Assembly (NCBI RefSeq): GCF_016925495.1 | Contig: NZ_CP070491.1 | Coordinates: 1,178,001 to 1,242,000 of the forward strand | Length of the DNA stretch: 64,000 bases | From: Methylococcus sp. EFPC2 | GTDB taxonomy: Bacteria; Pseudomonadota; Gammaproteobacteria; Methylococcales; Methylococcaceae | Reading direction: 5' to 3' | Notes under the pieces: model-generated | Told to the model about the DNA's origin: nothing | What the model saw: the letters and a program-made list of their open reading frames with translations, nothing else | Databases searched by the model: none | Translations under genes and position numbers: made by a program | Part shown: positions 39,058-48,018 of the stretch, piece after piece | Position numbering within the stretch: position 1 is the stretch's first letter | How the letters are laid out: every line of letters starts with the position of its first letter

Positions 39058-39465
39058 ATGCATAAACGTAGATGGTTGGCTCACAGCCTACTGACTATCG
39101 GTTTGGCGTCTTTCTGTACGTTAGGTCATGCCAGAACGGCAGGTCCCGAAGGCCTTTCAGAAGGCAAACGAATCGGCAAAGCATCGTATTACAGCGATAA
39201 ATTTCACGGTCGGCGCACCGCCAGCGGCGAGCGATACGACCGCAACGCACTTACCGCGGATCACCCCTTCCTGCCGTTCGGCACGGTGCTCCGGGTGACC
39301 AATCTGCAAAATCATCGCAGCGTCGAGGTCAGGGTCAATGACCGCCATCGCTTGCGGGGAGGGCGGGTTCTTGATCTTTCCCGTCGCGCAGCGAGCGAAC
39401 TCCGCTTCGTCGGGGCGGGTGTCGCCATGGTCCAATTCGAAATCGTCCAGTTGGGCGATTCCTGA
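39058..39465 (+). CDS. RlpA-like double-psi beta-barrel protein, secreted
   Basis: The 135-residue product has a signal peptide (MHKRRWLAHSLLTIGLASFCTLGHA). A minimal RlpA domain follows: GKASYYSDKFHGRRTASGERYD, LPFGTVLRVTN, VEVRVNDR and VLDLSRRAA. RlpA proteins cleave denuded peptidoglycan glycan at division sites. This short form lacks the SPOR domain of full RlpA and has no lipobox, so its enzymatic role is uncertain. GGAGG lies just before the ATG. Confidence 0.88.
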   Translation: MHKRRWLAHSLLTIGLASFCTLGHARTAGPEGLSEGKRIGKASYYSDKFHGRRTASGERYDRNALTADHPFLPFGTVLRVTNLQNHRSVEVRVNDRHRLRGGRVLDLSRRAASELRFVGAGVAMVQFEIVQLGDS

Positions 39466-39478
39466 CCGGATTCCCGCA

Positions 39479-39817
39479 TCAAAAGCCGTAATCCAGATCC
39501 TCGATTTTCACCAAGCGACCGTTTTCGAAAATCAGACGCTGCATGAACCGATGCGGGCCGAAGTTATAGGTCCATTCGTCGATGTTCACCGGCACTTGAT
39601 ATTCGAAATCGAGTCCCGGCTGCTGCAAGCCGGAGCCTCTCTGCCGGTACGAGCGGTATTCCACCCGGTGCTCGGTGAGGGCCGGTTCGCCGCACTTGCG
39701 CAGTACCTGTATCTTGGCGTCGCCCGCCAGGACCAGCTCCCGATCGCAGCGCAAGGCCCAGGCTTCTTGGGTAAGCATGCACAATGCCATCAGCAAAATT
39801 CCGTAATGCGTTTTCAT
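39479..39817 (-). CDS. DUF2845 family exported protein
   Basis: The 112-residue product has a signal peptide (MKTHYGILLMALCMLTQEAWA) and the pattern LRCDRELVLAGDAKIQVLRKCGEP typical of DUF2845, in which two cysteines flank a short beta segment. The C-terminus has EWTYNFGPHRFMQRLIFENGRL. Function is unknown, probably periplasmic. The ATG at 39817 is chosen because the signal peptide begins there. It converges on the RlpA-like gene with a 13-nt gap. Confidence 0.8.
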   Translation of the reverse strand: MKTHYGILLMALCMLTQEAWALRCDRELVLAGDAKIQVLRKCGEPALTEHRVEYRSYRQRGSGLQQPGLDFEYQVPVNIDEWTYNFGPHRFMQRLIFENGRLVKIEDLDYGF

Positions 39818-39918
39818 GCGACTCCTCGCGCCGAATTCCGGTTGGCTTAATTCTTGACCAATAAGCTGGGGATAAACATAATTCTTCGGTCTTTTTCTCG
39901 CCAGTGAGCAAGTAATCC

Positions 39919-40260
39919 ATGAGCACCACACAAGATCCCATCCATTTCACCGACAGCGCCGCCGCCAAGGTCAGCGAAATCATCGCCGATGAACACAACG
40001 CCGACCTGAAACTGCGCGTTTATGTGCAGGGCGGCGGCTGTTCCGGATTCCAGTATGGTTTTACCCTGGAGGAAACCGTCAACGACGACGACACCTGCGT
40101 CGAGAAGAATGGCGTGACCGTGTTGATCGATTCGATGAGCATACAATACCTGACCGGCGCGGAGATCGATTACAAGGACGATTTGTCCGGAGCCCAGTTC
40201 GTCATCCGCAATCCCAACGCCTCGACCACCTGCGGCTGCGGCTCTTCGTTCTCGGTCTGA
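39919..40260 (+). CDS. erpA: Iron-sulfur cluster insertion protein ErpA
   Basis: The 113-residue A-type carrier delivers Fe-S clusters to apoproteins. The three conserved cysteines are Cys41 (GGGCSGF), Cys105 and Cys107 (CGCGSSF). The many Fe-S enzymes encoded nearby (MiaB, MtaB, CysH) are typical clients of such carriers. The gene ends one base from the convergent anmK stop. Confidence 0.95.
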   Translation: MSTTQDPIHFTDSAAAKVSEIIADEHNADLKLRVYVQGGGCSGFQYGFTLEETVNDDDTCVEKNGVTVLIDSMSIQYLTGAEIDYKDDLSGAQFVIRNPNASTTCGCGSSFSV

Positions 40261-40261
40261 T

Positions 40262-41371
40262 TCAGGGACGGTAGATCCCGCCCAATACCACGGGCTGTCC
40301 GGCACCGGTGACTTCGGGCAGATTGCCCGGCAGGCCGTTCAAGGTTTGCCGGGCCAGCCAGGCGAAGGCCACGGCTTCGACCCAATCCGGATGCAGGCCC
40401 AGGCTTGCGGTCGATGCGACCGGCCCGTGCGCCAGGCCGGCGATGCGTTCCCGCAGATACCCGTTATGTACCCCGCCGCCGCACAACAGGATCCGGCCGG
40501 CGTCCGGCGCATAACGCGAGATCGCTTGCGTTACGCTCGACGCGGTCAGTTCGCACAGGGTCGCTTGCACGTCTTCCGACCGCAGACTCCGTTCCGCCAA
40601 ATGCTCATGCAGCCAGCGGCGGGAGAAATACTCCTGTCCCGTGCTCTTGGGCGGAGGACGATCAAAATACGGATCGCTCAGCAGGGCTTGCAACAACGCA
40701 ACGTCCACCCGGCCGCTGCGCGCCCAGGTCCCGTCGTCGTCGCGCGGATGCCCCAAATGCTCCGCGACCCAGCCGTCCATCAGGGTGTTGCCGGGCCCGG
40801 AATCGAAGCCGAACACCGGACCGTCTCCGGTCTTGGGCAGCACTGTGAGATTGGCGATACCGCCCAGGTTGACGATGACGCGCTCTTCCTCGCGGCTTTG
40901 GAACACGGCGCGATGAAAGGCGGGCGCGAGGGGCGCGCCCTGGCCGCCGGCGGCGATGTCGCGGCGGCGGAAATCGGCGATCGTGGTGATGCCTGTGGTT
41001 TGCGCGATGCGGCTGGGATCACCGATCTGCAGGCTGAATGCATGGGGACCCTGGGGGTGATGGAACACGGTTTGACCGTGACTGCCGATGGCCGCGACTT
41101 GATCGCGGCCAATGCCGGCCTCCTCCAGCAATTGTGTCACGCAAGCCCCGAACAGCAGTCCCAGTCGGGCGTCCGCTTCGCCCAGTGCCCGCATTTCGAC
41201 CTTTTCGGCGTAACAAAGCCTGGCCAGCGCCTGCCGCAATTCGGGCTCGTAAGCCCGGTAATACGTCGCGTGCACTTCGGGGCGCTCGTCCGTGAAGCTG
41301 ACCAGGACGGCATCGATGCCGTCCAGACTGGTGCCCGACATCAGTCCGATGAAATAGTGTGGAAGGGACAT
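40262..41371 (-). CDS. anmK: Anhydro-N-acetylmuramic acid kinase
   Basis: The 369-residue sugar kinase of the ASKHA fold converts 1,6-anhydro-MurNAc from cell-wall turnover to MurNAc-6-phosphate. It has GLMSGTSLDGID at the N-terminus, GSHGQTVFHHP, VNLGGIANLT, GFDSGPGNTLMD and CGGGVHN. The start at 41371 is placed at MSLPHYFIG; the longer upstream reading is Arg-rich and unsupported. Confidence 0.95.
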   Translation of the reverse strand: MSLPHYFIGLMSGTSLDGIDAVLVSFTDERPEVHATYYRAYEPELRQALARLCYAEKVEMRALGEADARLGLLFGACVTQLLEEAGIGRDQVAAIGSHGQTVFHHPQGPHAFSLQIGDPSRIAQTTGITTIADFRRRDIAAGGQGAPLAPAFHRAVFQSREEERVIVNLGGIANLTVLPKTGDGPVFGFDSGPGNTLMDGWVAEHLGHPRDDDGTWARSGRVDVALLQALLSDPYFDRPPPKSTGQEYFSRRWLHEHLAERSLRSEDVQATLCELTASSVTQAISRYAPDAGRILLCGGGVHNGYLRERIAGLAHGPVASTASLGLHPDWVEAVAFAWLARQTLNGLPGNLPEVTGAGQPVVLGGIYRP

Positions 41372-41491
41372 GGCGAGGTTTCGTGGGGGTTGGTTGGCGC
41401 GGTGGCGCATTATCCCGCATCGCCGAAAGCCGGGATATAAGCAAACCGCGCGCCTCATTTACAATACCGCCGTTCGATTCGGAAATTTCTA

Positions 41492-42790
41492 ATGCGCGTA
41501 CATCTCAAGACCTTGGGTTGCCGTCTCAACGAGGCGGAACTGGAAACCTGGGCGCTTCAATTACAAGCCGAAGGCCATCACATCGTGCCGGAGAACGGCG
41601 AAGCCGATTTGGTGGTATTGAATACCTGCGCGGTGACCCAGGACGCGGTGCGCAAATCGCGCAACCTGATACGCCGGGTTCACCGGGCGCATCCTCAGGC
41701 CAAGCTGGTGGTGAGCGGGTGCTACGCGACCCTCGATCCGGATGCAATCACCCAAGCACTGGGCGTCGATTTGGTCGTGAGCAATGCCGATAAGGCGCGG
41801 CTCATCGACATCGCCAAGGAAAAACTGGACCTGCGTGCGATGCCGGCCTATTCGACCGAACCGGGCGAAGCCTCGCTGTTCGCCATCGGTCGCCAGCGCG
41901 CCTTCGTCAAGGTGCAGGATGGCTGCCGCTACCGCTGCACCTTCTGCATCGTCACGGTGGCGCGGGGGGAGGAGAGCAGCCGGCCTATCGACGAAATCGT
42001 GCGTGAGGTTGCCGCATTGGAGGCGCAAGGCATCCAGGAAGTCGTGCTGACCGGCGTGCACCTGGGCGGCTGGGGCGCGGATTACGGTTTGAATCTGGAA
42101 GACCTGGTCAGGGCTTTGCTGGAGCGGACCGGCATTCCCCGCATACGGCTGGGTTCGGTGGAACCCTGGGAATTGTCCGACGGATTGTTCGAGCTGCTCG
42201 CCCATTCCCGCCTGATGCCGCATCTCCATCTGCCTTTGCAGAGCGGCTCGGACGCGGTGTTGCGCCGCATGGCCCGGCGCTGTCGCACGCAGGAGTTCGC
42301 CGAACTGGCGGCCAAGGCTCGCGCCGCCGTCCCGGATCTCAACATCACCACCGACATCATCGTCGGTTTTCCGGGCGAGACGGAACAAGAGTGGGAAGAA
42401 AGCCTTGCATTCATCGAAGCCATGCGCTTCGGCCATGTCCATGTTTTCACCTATTCCATCCGCGAGGGGACCAAGGCCGCGACCCTGCCCGGCCAGGTCG
42501 ACGGCGCGGTGAAGAAGGCGCGCGCCCGGGTTTTGCACGAACTGGCCGAGCGCCACAAGCGGGACACGCTCGCCCGTTTCGTCGGCCGCGAGCTCCCGGT
42601 GCTGTGGGAGCACCGGCGGGAAAGCCTGGCGGACGGCCGGGGACGGTATGCGGGCTATACGAGCAATTATCTGAAGGTGGAAGCCTGGTTTCCGCCGGGA
42701 TACGACCCCAGCAAGCGTATCGGCGACGCATGTCTGACCGGCTTGGCGGAAAGCGGCGATTACCTGGAAGCGGAGTGGCTCGGGCGATAG
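41492..42790 (+). CDS. mtaB: tRNA t6A37 methylthiotransferase MtaB
   Basis: The 432-residue radical SAM methylthiotransferase converts t6A37 to ms2t6A37 in tRNAs that read A-starting codons. N-terminal ligands are Cys10 (TLGCRLNEAE), Cys46 (NTCAVT) and Cys77 (SGCYA). The radical SAM motif is C145-x3-C149-x2-C152 (CRYRCTFC). It is distinguished from MiaB by the CRLNEAE block. Its last 31 nt overlap the convergent GTPase gene. TACAAT at 41460-41465 may be its -10 element. Confidence 0.95.
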   Translation: MRVHLKTLGCRLNEAELETWALQLQAEGHHIVPENGEADLVVLNTCAVTQDAVRKSRNLIRRVHRAHPQAKLVVSGCYATLDPDAITQALGVDLVVSNADKARLIDIAKEKLDLRAMPAYSTEPGEASLFAIGRQRAFVKVQDGCRYRCTFCIVTVARGEESSRPIDEIVREVAALEAQGIQEVVLTGVHLGGWGADYGLNLEDLVRALLERTGIPRIRLGSVEPWELSDGLFELLAHSRLMPHLHLPLQSGSDAVLRRMARRCRTQEFAELAAKARAAVPDLNITTDIIVGFPGETEQEWEESLAFIEAMRFGHVHVFTYSIREGTKAATLPGQVDGAVKKARARVLHELAERHKRDTLARFVGRELPVLWEHRRESLADGRGRYAGYTSNYLKVEAWFPPGYDPSKRIGDACLTGLAESGDYLEAEWLGR

Positions 42791-44427
42791 TCGCCGGCCC
42801 GCCCGGCTTTCGGGATCAGCCGAGCGAGGCTGGCCGATTCCGGTGCCGGGAGTTTTGCTTCGTCCGCCGGTAAAAGCGATGTTCCTTCCCGGGCGCGGGT
42901 CCGCCAGTCCTCGACATAACGGTCGAGCGCGTCGCGGACGGCCAGTTCCACGGCCAGCAAGCCAGCTTCGACGCCCGCCCGCAGGCCTTGCAACGCCGTC
43001 TTTTCCGCCGAAGGCTTGAGCCGCTGATGTACGAACCAGGGCAGCAGCCAGGTGATGGCGATGAGCAGGCCGGCATGAATGGCGAAATCGGTGCCGAGAT
43101 AGCCGCTGTGGGTCTTTTCGCTTTGGTAGAACGCGTTCACCACGTCCCAGCTCACCCAGCCGATCGCCGCGAGCGGCAGCAGCCAAGCGCTCAGACCGGA
43201 CAGACGCAGGCAGAATCGCCTGAGGTTGCCGCCGGGTCGCGCCAGGGCGTGGCGCAAGCCGCGCCGCGCTTCGCCCAGCACCAGGCGCCGGGCCTTCGGG
43301 GCGATTTCGCTCAGACGCGTACGCAGCGGTGCAACGGGAAGCTCGCCGGCCGATTCCAGCACCAGCCGGTCGAGCGCATCCTGCAACTCCATGCCGGCCC
43401 ATTCGTCCCATAAGACGCCGTCGGGTTCGGGACGATCCGCCGGAGGTTCGTCCAGGCTGATGCGCTTGTCGAGCGCACTGGCCTCGCGCGCGACGAAACC
43501 GCGCGCCACTTCCTGAACCGGCCATTCCAGACCGGCGCGCAGGCTTTTCGCCGTCTCCCGCCAGATTTTCGCCCAGCGCTCGGGCAAGGCATCGATCCGC
43601 TCTTCGGCGCCCAGGCCGGCCAGCGCGCCGTGCAGGGCGGCGGTCAGCTTGGCGCGGCGCAGCGCCAGGTTGCGTTGCGCCAACTGGTCGATGACGTGGC
43701 GGTCGGCCAGGGATTTCACCTGGTCGGCCAGTTCGGTGAAATCGTCCGGCCGGCGCCGCTCGGCGGGTTCCCGGCTGTCGGTGCGGAACAGGATGGGCTG
43801 CTCGAAACCGCCTTGCCGCAGCAATCGGCCGAAGTCTTCGAGCTGTTGCGGATGGCCGTGATCCCAGTGGTTCATGACGAACAGCCAGGCGTGGCTTTGC
43901 ACCTGCTCCAGCAGGATCCGCCAGCCGCGGTCGTCGCGATAGCGTTCCGGACTGACCACGTAGATCAGCAGATCGATATGGGGCAGCCAGGCCAGCACGG
44001 TGTCGCGGTTGCCGGTTTCGATGCTGTCGACATCGGGCATGTCTATCCACAGCACCGGCCGCAGGCTTTCGTCGTGGTGCCGGGCGGTGCGGACGCGTTC
44101 TAGCGGGAAATGCTCCGGCAGGCGTTTGAGGTCCAGGCTGTCGTGCAGATAGAGCGAGACTTCCCGCGAGGTGGGGCGCTCCACGCCCGTGCGCGCGATG
44201 GCCTGGCCGGCGAGGCGGTTGATCAGGGTGCTCTTGCCCGCGCCGGTCCCGCCGAACAAGGCCACGACCAGGGGGCGGTGGCTGGCGTCGTCGAACAGGC
44301 TGGCCGGCGACTGATCGGTCAGGGCGTCGAGAGCGCCGACGGCGCCCGCGTCCAGCCAGCCTTCCGCGTGGGTTTTCCGCGCCCAGGCCTGGGCGGCGGA
44401 CAGTTGGCGGCGAAAATCGTCGGACAT
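42760..44427 (-). CDS. Membrane-anchored GTPase-domain protein
   Basis: The 555-residue product has a P-loop GTPase domain: VALFGGTGAGKSTLINRL (G1), a conserved Thr (RPTSREVSLYLHD), IDMPDVDS (G3) and MNHWDHG in place of the usual NKxD. A helical region follows. Two hydrophobic segments (SAWLLPLAAIGWVSW; AGLLIAITWLLPWFV) near residue 430-480 should anchor it in the inner membrane. It is the last gene behind gshA and cysH, 21 nt after cysH. Its role is unknown; dynamin- or Era-like membrane GTPases are the nearest analogues. Confidence 0.8.
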   Translation of the reverse strand: MSDDFRRQLSAAQAWARKTHAEGWLDAGAVGALDALTDQSPASLFDDASHRPLVVALFGGTGAGKSTLINRLAGQAIARTGVERPTSREVSLYLHDSLDLKRLPEHFPLERVRTARHHDESLRPVLWIDMPDVDSIETGNRDTVLAWLPHIDLLIYVVSPERYRDDRGWRILLEQVQSHAWLFVMNHWDHGHPQQLEDFGRLLRQGGFEQPILFRTDSREPAERRRPDDFTELADQVKSLADRHVIDQLAQRNLALRRAKLTAALHGALAGLGAEERIDALPERWAKIWRETAKSLRAGLEWPVQEVARGFVAREASALDKRISLDEPPADRPEPDGVLWDEWAGMELQDALDRLVLESAGELPVAPLRTRLSEIAPKARRLVLGEARRGLRHALARPGGNLRRFCLRLSGLSAWLLPLAAIGWVSWDVVNAFYQSEKTHSGYLGTDFAIHAGLLIAITWLLPWFVHQRLKPSAEKTALQGLRAGVEAGLLAVELAVRDALDRYVEDWRTRAREGTSLLPADEAKLPAPESASLARLIPKAGRAGDYRPSHSASR

Positions 44428-44448
44428 CGTCGAATGGGCCGGACGGTC

Positions 44449-45180
44449 TCAGCCGCCGTTTTCCAGGTTGCCCGCGTGCAGGCCGCATTCCTTCTCGGCC
44501 GCCTCCTCCCACCACCAGCGCCCTTCGCGTTCGTGCTGGTGCGGCAGCACGGGCCGGGTGCAGGGCTCGCAGCCTATGCTGACATAGCCCTTCAGATGCA
44601 GTTCGTTGGTGGGCACTTCACCGGCGCTCAGATAATTCCACACCTGGGAAGAGCTCCAGCCGGCCAGCGGATTGAACTTGTAGAGCGGTTTCTCGGGGGA
44701 TGAAAAGCTGCTGTCCAACTCCACTTCACGGACTTCGGCCCGGGTCGGGTTCTGATCCCTGCGCTGGCCGGTGATCCAGGCATCCAGGGTGGCGAGCCGC
44801 CGTTTCAGCGGCTCGACCTTGCGGATGCCGCAGCATTCGTGGTGGCCGTCGCGGTAGAAGCTGAACAGGCCTTTCTCGTCGACCAGGCGGCTCAGGGCCA
44901 CGGCGTCCGGGCAGAGCACTTCCAGGCGGATGTCATAGCGCTCGCGCACCGTTTCGATGAACCGGTAGGTCTCCGGGTACAGCCGTCCGGTGTCCAGTGT
45001 GAAGACCCTGACGCCCGGCTTGAGGCGGGAGGCCAGGTCCACCAGCGCCACGTCCTCGGCGCCGCTGAAGGATATGGCGATGTTTTCGAAACGGGCGAAC
45101 GCCGCCTTCAGGATGGCGCGTGGACTGGCGCCGGAAAGTTCGGTTTGCAGGCCGGCAAGGTCGAAGGAGGGATCGCTCAT
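44449..45180 (-). CDS. cysH: Assimilatory adenylyl-sulfate (APS) reductase
   Basis: The 243-residue product reduces APS to sulfite in cysteine biosynthesis. The nucleotide-binding loop is [10 protein letters not shown]. The cysteine pairs [11 protein letters not shown] and CEPCTRPV bind the 4Fe-4S cluster that marks APS rather than PAPS reductases. The catalytic C-terminal cysteine lies in ECGLH. AAGAGG upstream fits the ATG at 45180 better than the one at 45186. It lies 11 nt behind gshA, linking sulfate assimilation with glutathione synthesis. Confidence 0.94.
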   Translation of the reverse strand: MSDPSFDLAGLQTELSGASPRAILKAAFARFENIAISFSGAEDVALVDLASRLKPGVRVFTLDTGRLYPETYRFIETVRERYDIRLEVLCPDAVALSRLVDEKGLFSFYRDGHHECCGIRKVEPLKRRLATLDAWITGQRRDQNPTRAEVREVELDSSFSSPEKPLYKFNPLAGWSSSQVWNYLSAGEVPTNELHLKGYVSIGCEPCTRPVLPHQHEREGRWWWEEAAEKECGLHAGNLENGG

Positions 45181-45191
45181 GGGCATGCCTC

Positions 45192-46769
45192 TTAAGGTTG
45201 CGCGAGATAGCGGTGCAGAAATGTGTCGAAATCCACGTCGTCCGCGGCCTCGATGCGGGCTTGCTCGTCCCATGATTCCCGCGCTTCTTGCCGGAGCTTC
45301 TCGCAGAATTCGTCGCGGGGCACCTGGGCGCGAAAGCCTGCGGCGTGTCCCTTGGACAGATTCAGCGCGTATTCGCCGAACGACAGTTTTTCCCGCTGCA
45401 AATCCGCCAGCACCCGCGCCGACGGGGTGTTTTCGTCGTCGGCCAGCACCTCGTTCAGCCGGCGCAGGCTGTCTACATAGGGCTTGGTGTCCTTGCCGTC
45501 GTCCATGGCATGGGCTACGGCCGTCATCGCCGCGGCGAGCTCCCCGGCCCAGCTTTTCAAGCCCACCGGGCCGCCGCGCCGCTGCAGGGTGAAGCCGGGG
45601 GTGCGTCCACAGCAGGCGACCGAGAGGGCGTTACGGTCGCAGACGGACTTTTCTTCATGGCTCAGCGCTGGGCTTTCGAGGAGCAAACAGGTCAGCAGGA
45701 ACACTTCCAGCAGGCGCAACTGGTCGGCGCTGGCGCCGGCCGGCGCGTAGCAATCGAGGTCGACCGAGCGCAGTTCGACGTAGCGTATGCCGCGCCGCCG
45801 CAAGGCGGCCGTGGGTTTCTCGCCGGACAGCGCGATCTGCTTGGGCCTCACCGGGCTGTAATATTCGTTCTCGATCTGCAGAATGTTGCCGTTGAGCTGG
45901 CGGTATTCGCCGTCGACTTTCACGCCGATCTTTTCGTAAGCGGGGTAGGGCGTGTGGATCGCCCGGCTCAGGCTGGCGACATAGGCCTCCAGGTGGTTGA
46001 AGCAGATTTCCAGGCCGGCCTGGCTGTCGTTGCGGTAGCCGATGTCGCTCATGCGTAGCGAGGTGGCATGGGGCCGGAAGAGCGTGGCCGGACCGAGGGT
46101 GGGAAAGCCCTGGGCCAGGGTTTCACGTCCCTTGAAGAAGGACGCGCAGAAGGCCGGCGAGGCGCCGTACAGGTAGAGTATCAACCAGCCGTGCCGGTGT
46201 ATGTTGCGGATCAGGCCGAAATACTGGTCGGAAACGAAATGCTCCAGCGATTGTTTGATTCCGAGGGCTTCGCGCAGTGCCGGCCAGAGCGCTTCGTTGA
46301 CCGAATAGTTGAAATGGATGCCGGCGATCGCCTGCATGGCCCGCCCGTAGCGCCATTGCAGGCCCTGCCGGTAGACGCGTTTCAGTTTGCCGATGTTGGA
46401 GCGGCCGTATTCGGCGATCGGTATGCTGGCATCGCCGTCGATTTCGCAGGGCATGGACGTGGCCAGCAGGCTTTCGTCGCCGATGTGGCGGTAGACGAAG
46501 CGGTGCAGTTCGGCCATGAAGTCCAGCGTGTCGGCCGCGTCGGCGAAGGGGGGGGTGATCAGCTCGATCAGCGCTTCCGAATAGTCGGTGGTGATCCACG
46601 GATGAGTGAGGGCCGCGCCCAGATCGTGCGGATGAGGGGTCTGGGCGACGCGACCTTCGGGCGTAATGCGCAGGCTCTCCTTTTCCAACCCCTTCAGTCC
46701 ACCGTTCAATAAATGCAGTTGTCCGGCCTGGGCTAACAGGCCCAGGCGGTGATCGATGTTGATGTTCAA
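45192..46769 (-). CDS. gshA: Glutamate-cysteine ligase
   Basis: The 525-residue ATP-dependent ligase makes gamma-glutamylcysteine, the first step to glutathione. It has [16 protein letters not shown] near the N-terminus, [24 protein letters not shown] and [14 protein letters not shown], the pattern of the proteobacterial GshA type. The start is a TTG ([10 protein letters not shown]). It is followed closely by cysH. Confidence 0.96.
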   Translation of the reverse strand: MNINIDHRLGLLAQAGQLHLLNGGLKGLEKESLRITPEGRVAQTPHPHDLGAALTHPWITTDYSEALIELITPPFADAADTLDFMAELHRFVYRHIGDESLLATSMPCEIDGDASIPIAEYGRSNIGKLKRVYRQGLQWRYGRAMQAIAGIHFNYSVNEALWPALREALGIKQSLEHFVSDQYFGLIRNIHRHGWLILYLYGASPAFCASFFKGRETLAQGFPTLGPATLFRPHATSLRMSDIGYRNDSQAGLEICFNHLEAYVASLSRAIHTPYPAYEKIGVKVDGEYRQLNGNILQIENEYYSPVRPKQIALSGEKPTAALRRRGIRYVELRSVDLDCYAPAGASADQLRLLEVFLLTCLLLESPALSHEEKSVCDRNALSVACCGRTPGFTLQRRGGPVGLKSWAGELAAAMTAVAHAMDDGKDTKPYVDSLRRLNEVLADDENTPSARVLADLQREKLSFGEYALNLSKGHAAGFRAQVPRDEFCEKLRQEARESWDEQARIEAADDVDFDTFLHRYLAQP

Positions 46770-46856
46770 GTGATAAAAATCCGAGTCGCTGTGACGGGGC
46801 GGGGTTCCGGGCGGGCGATTATAACAAGGCGGAGGGCGCCGTCGCCGGCAGGAGCG

Positions 46857-47201
46857 CTACCAACTGAACAGGACCCATTGCGGCACTTGCATCTGTTTTT
46901 CGACGTCACGCCGGCGCGTTTCCAGGTTGCCGTCGCCGTCGGTGTCGACGAGGTAATAGGCCGGGCCGATGCTGGGCTTGATCTTCACCATATAGAGATG
47001 GCCATGGACGCGGTATTCCTCGATGAGATCCTTGCCCTTGCGGATAATGGTCACGTCCGGCTCCATATTCTCGCCGCTTTGCACCTGCGGCGGCAGATCG
47101 GGGACTTCCGGCAGCGGCTCCAGCCGGTCTGCGGGGGATTTTTCCACTGCGCCGGCCTGGGCGGCATAAACCAACAGCAACGATGCGATAATGCGTGACA
47201 T
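46857..47201 (-). CDS. DUF2782 family exported protein
   Basis: The 114-residue product has a signal peptide (MSRIIASLLLVYAAQAGA). The DUF2782 core follows: EPDVTIIRKGKDLIEEYRVHGHLYMVKIKP, then AYYLVDTDGDG. Function is unknown, expected in the periplasm. GGGAG precedes the ATG at 47201. It lies 87 nt upstream of gshA on the same strand and may share its transcript. Confidence 0.85.
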   Translation of the reverse strand: MSRIIASLLLVYAAQAGAVEKSPADRLEPLPEVPDLPPQVQSGENMEPDVTIIRKGKDLIEEYRVHGHLYMVKIKPSIGPAYYLVDTDGDGNLETRRRDVEKQMQVPQWVLFSW

Positions 47202-47281
47202 GTTGAACGCTCCCTCGGTTTGCGGACGGGTTGATGACCTCCTCATGATATTACAGAACACGCCATCATGCCCGGCCGCTC

Positions 47282-47899
47282 ATGGCCCGGCGTAGCGATC
47301 ACAGCCGCGACGAGTTGCGCGACTTGGCGCTCGACGCTGCGGAAAGCATCGTGGAAAGAGACGGGGTGGAAGCGCTGACCGCTCGCCGGATCGCCGGCGA
47401 GATCGGTTACACCGCAGGCAGCCTGTATCTGGTGTTCACCAATCTGGACGATCTGTTCGTGCAGCTGAACGCTCGCACCCTGGCGCGTCTGGGCCGGGAA
47501 CTGGACGCGTCGGCGGAACGCGATGCCGCGCCGACCGGTCGCATCGTGGCCCTGGGGCGGGCCTATCTGCGCTACGCGGCCCGCCATCCGGCGCGCTGGG
47601 CGCTGCTGTTCCGCCGCCGTGACCAGGAAATGGACAATTTGCCGGAATCGTACCGCGGCCAGGTCCGGGCCTTGTTCGAACGGGTCGAAATACAATTGCG
47701 ACGGCTCGACGGCCGGCAAAGCGAGGAAGACGTGCGCCTCGCCGCCCGCGCTCTGTGGAGCGGCGTGCACGGCATCTGCACCCTGGCGGCGACGGAGAGC
47801 CTCGAAGTGGCGGGCTCCGACCATGTGGAAAAACTGGCGGAAACCCTGATAGCCTGTTTCCTCGCCGGCTGGGCCCGCCCTCTCGAGCCTCTCGTCTGA
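47282..47899 (+). CDS. TetR-family transcriptional regulator
   Basis: The 205-residue product has the N-terminal TetR helix-turn-helix (LTARRIAGEIGYTAGSLYLVFTNLDDLF). Its C-terminal ligand domain contains LWSGVHGICTLA, matching the WHG-type TetR C-terminal domain (PF13305). It is divergent from the DUF2782 gene and 119 nt upstream of the transporter at 48019, which it may control. The ligand is unknown. Confidence 0.9.
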   Translation: MARRSDHSRDELRDLALDAAESIVERDGVEALTARRIAGEIGYTAGSLYLVFTNLDDLFVQLNARTLARLGRELDASAERDAAPTGRIVALGRAYLRYAARHPARWALLFRRRDQEMDNLPESYRGQVRALFERVEIQLRRLDGRQSEEDVRLAARALWSGVHGICTLAATESLEVAGSDHVEKLAETLIACFLAGWARPLEPLV

Positions 47900-48018
47900 T
47901 CCGCTCGCCAGGTTGCGGGGCAACAGCCTGTTAACTCAAGGTCGCTCCGCCGCTCAGGCGTAGCCGGCCTCCAACTGATACCATAAACGCCTCAACACAA
48001 ATTTAAGGAGTAGCTGTC

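Noticed and set aside
41561-44515. Long minus frame of 984 codons across mtaB and the GTPase gene
   Set aside because: It runs through two confidently identified genes in other frames and has Arg/Pro-rich shadow composition.
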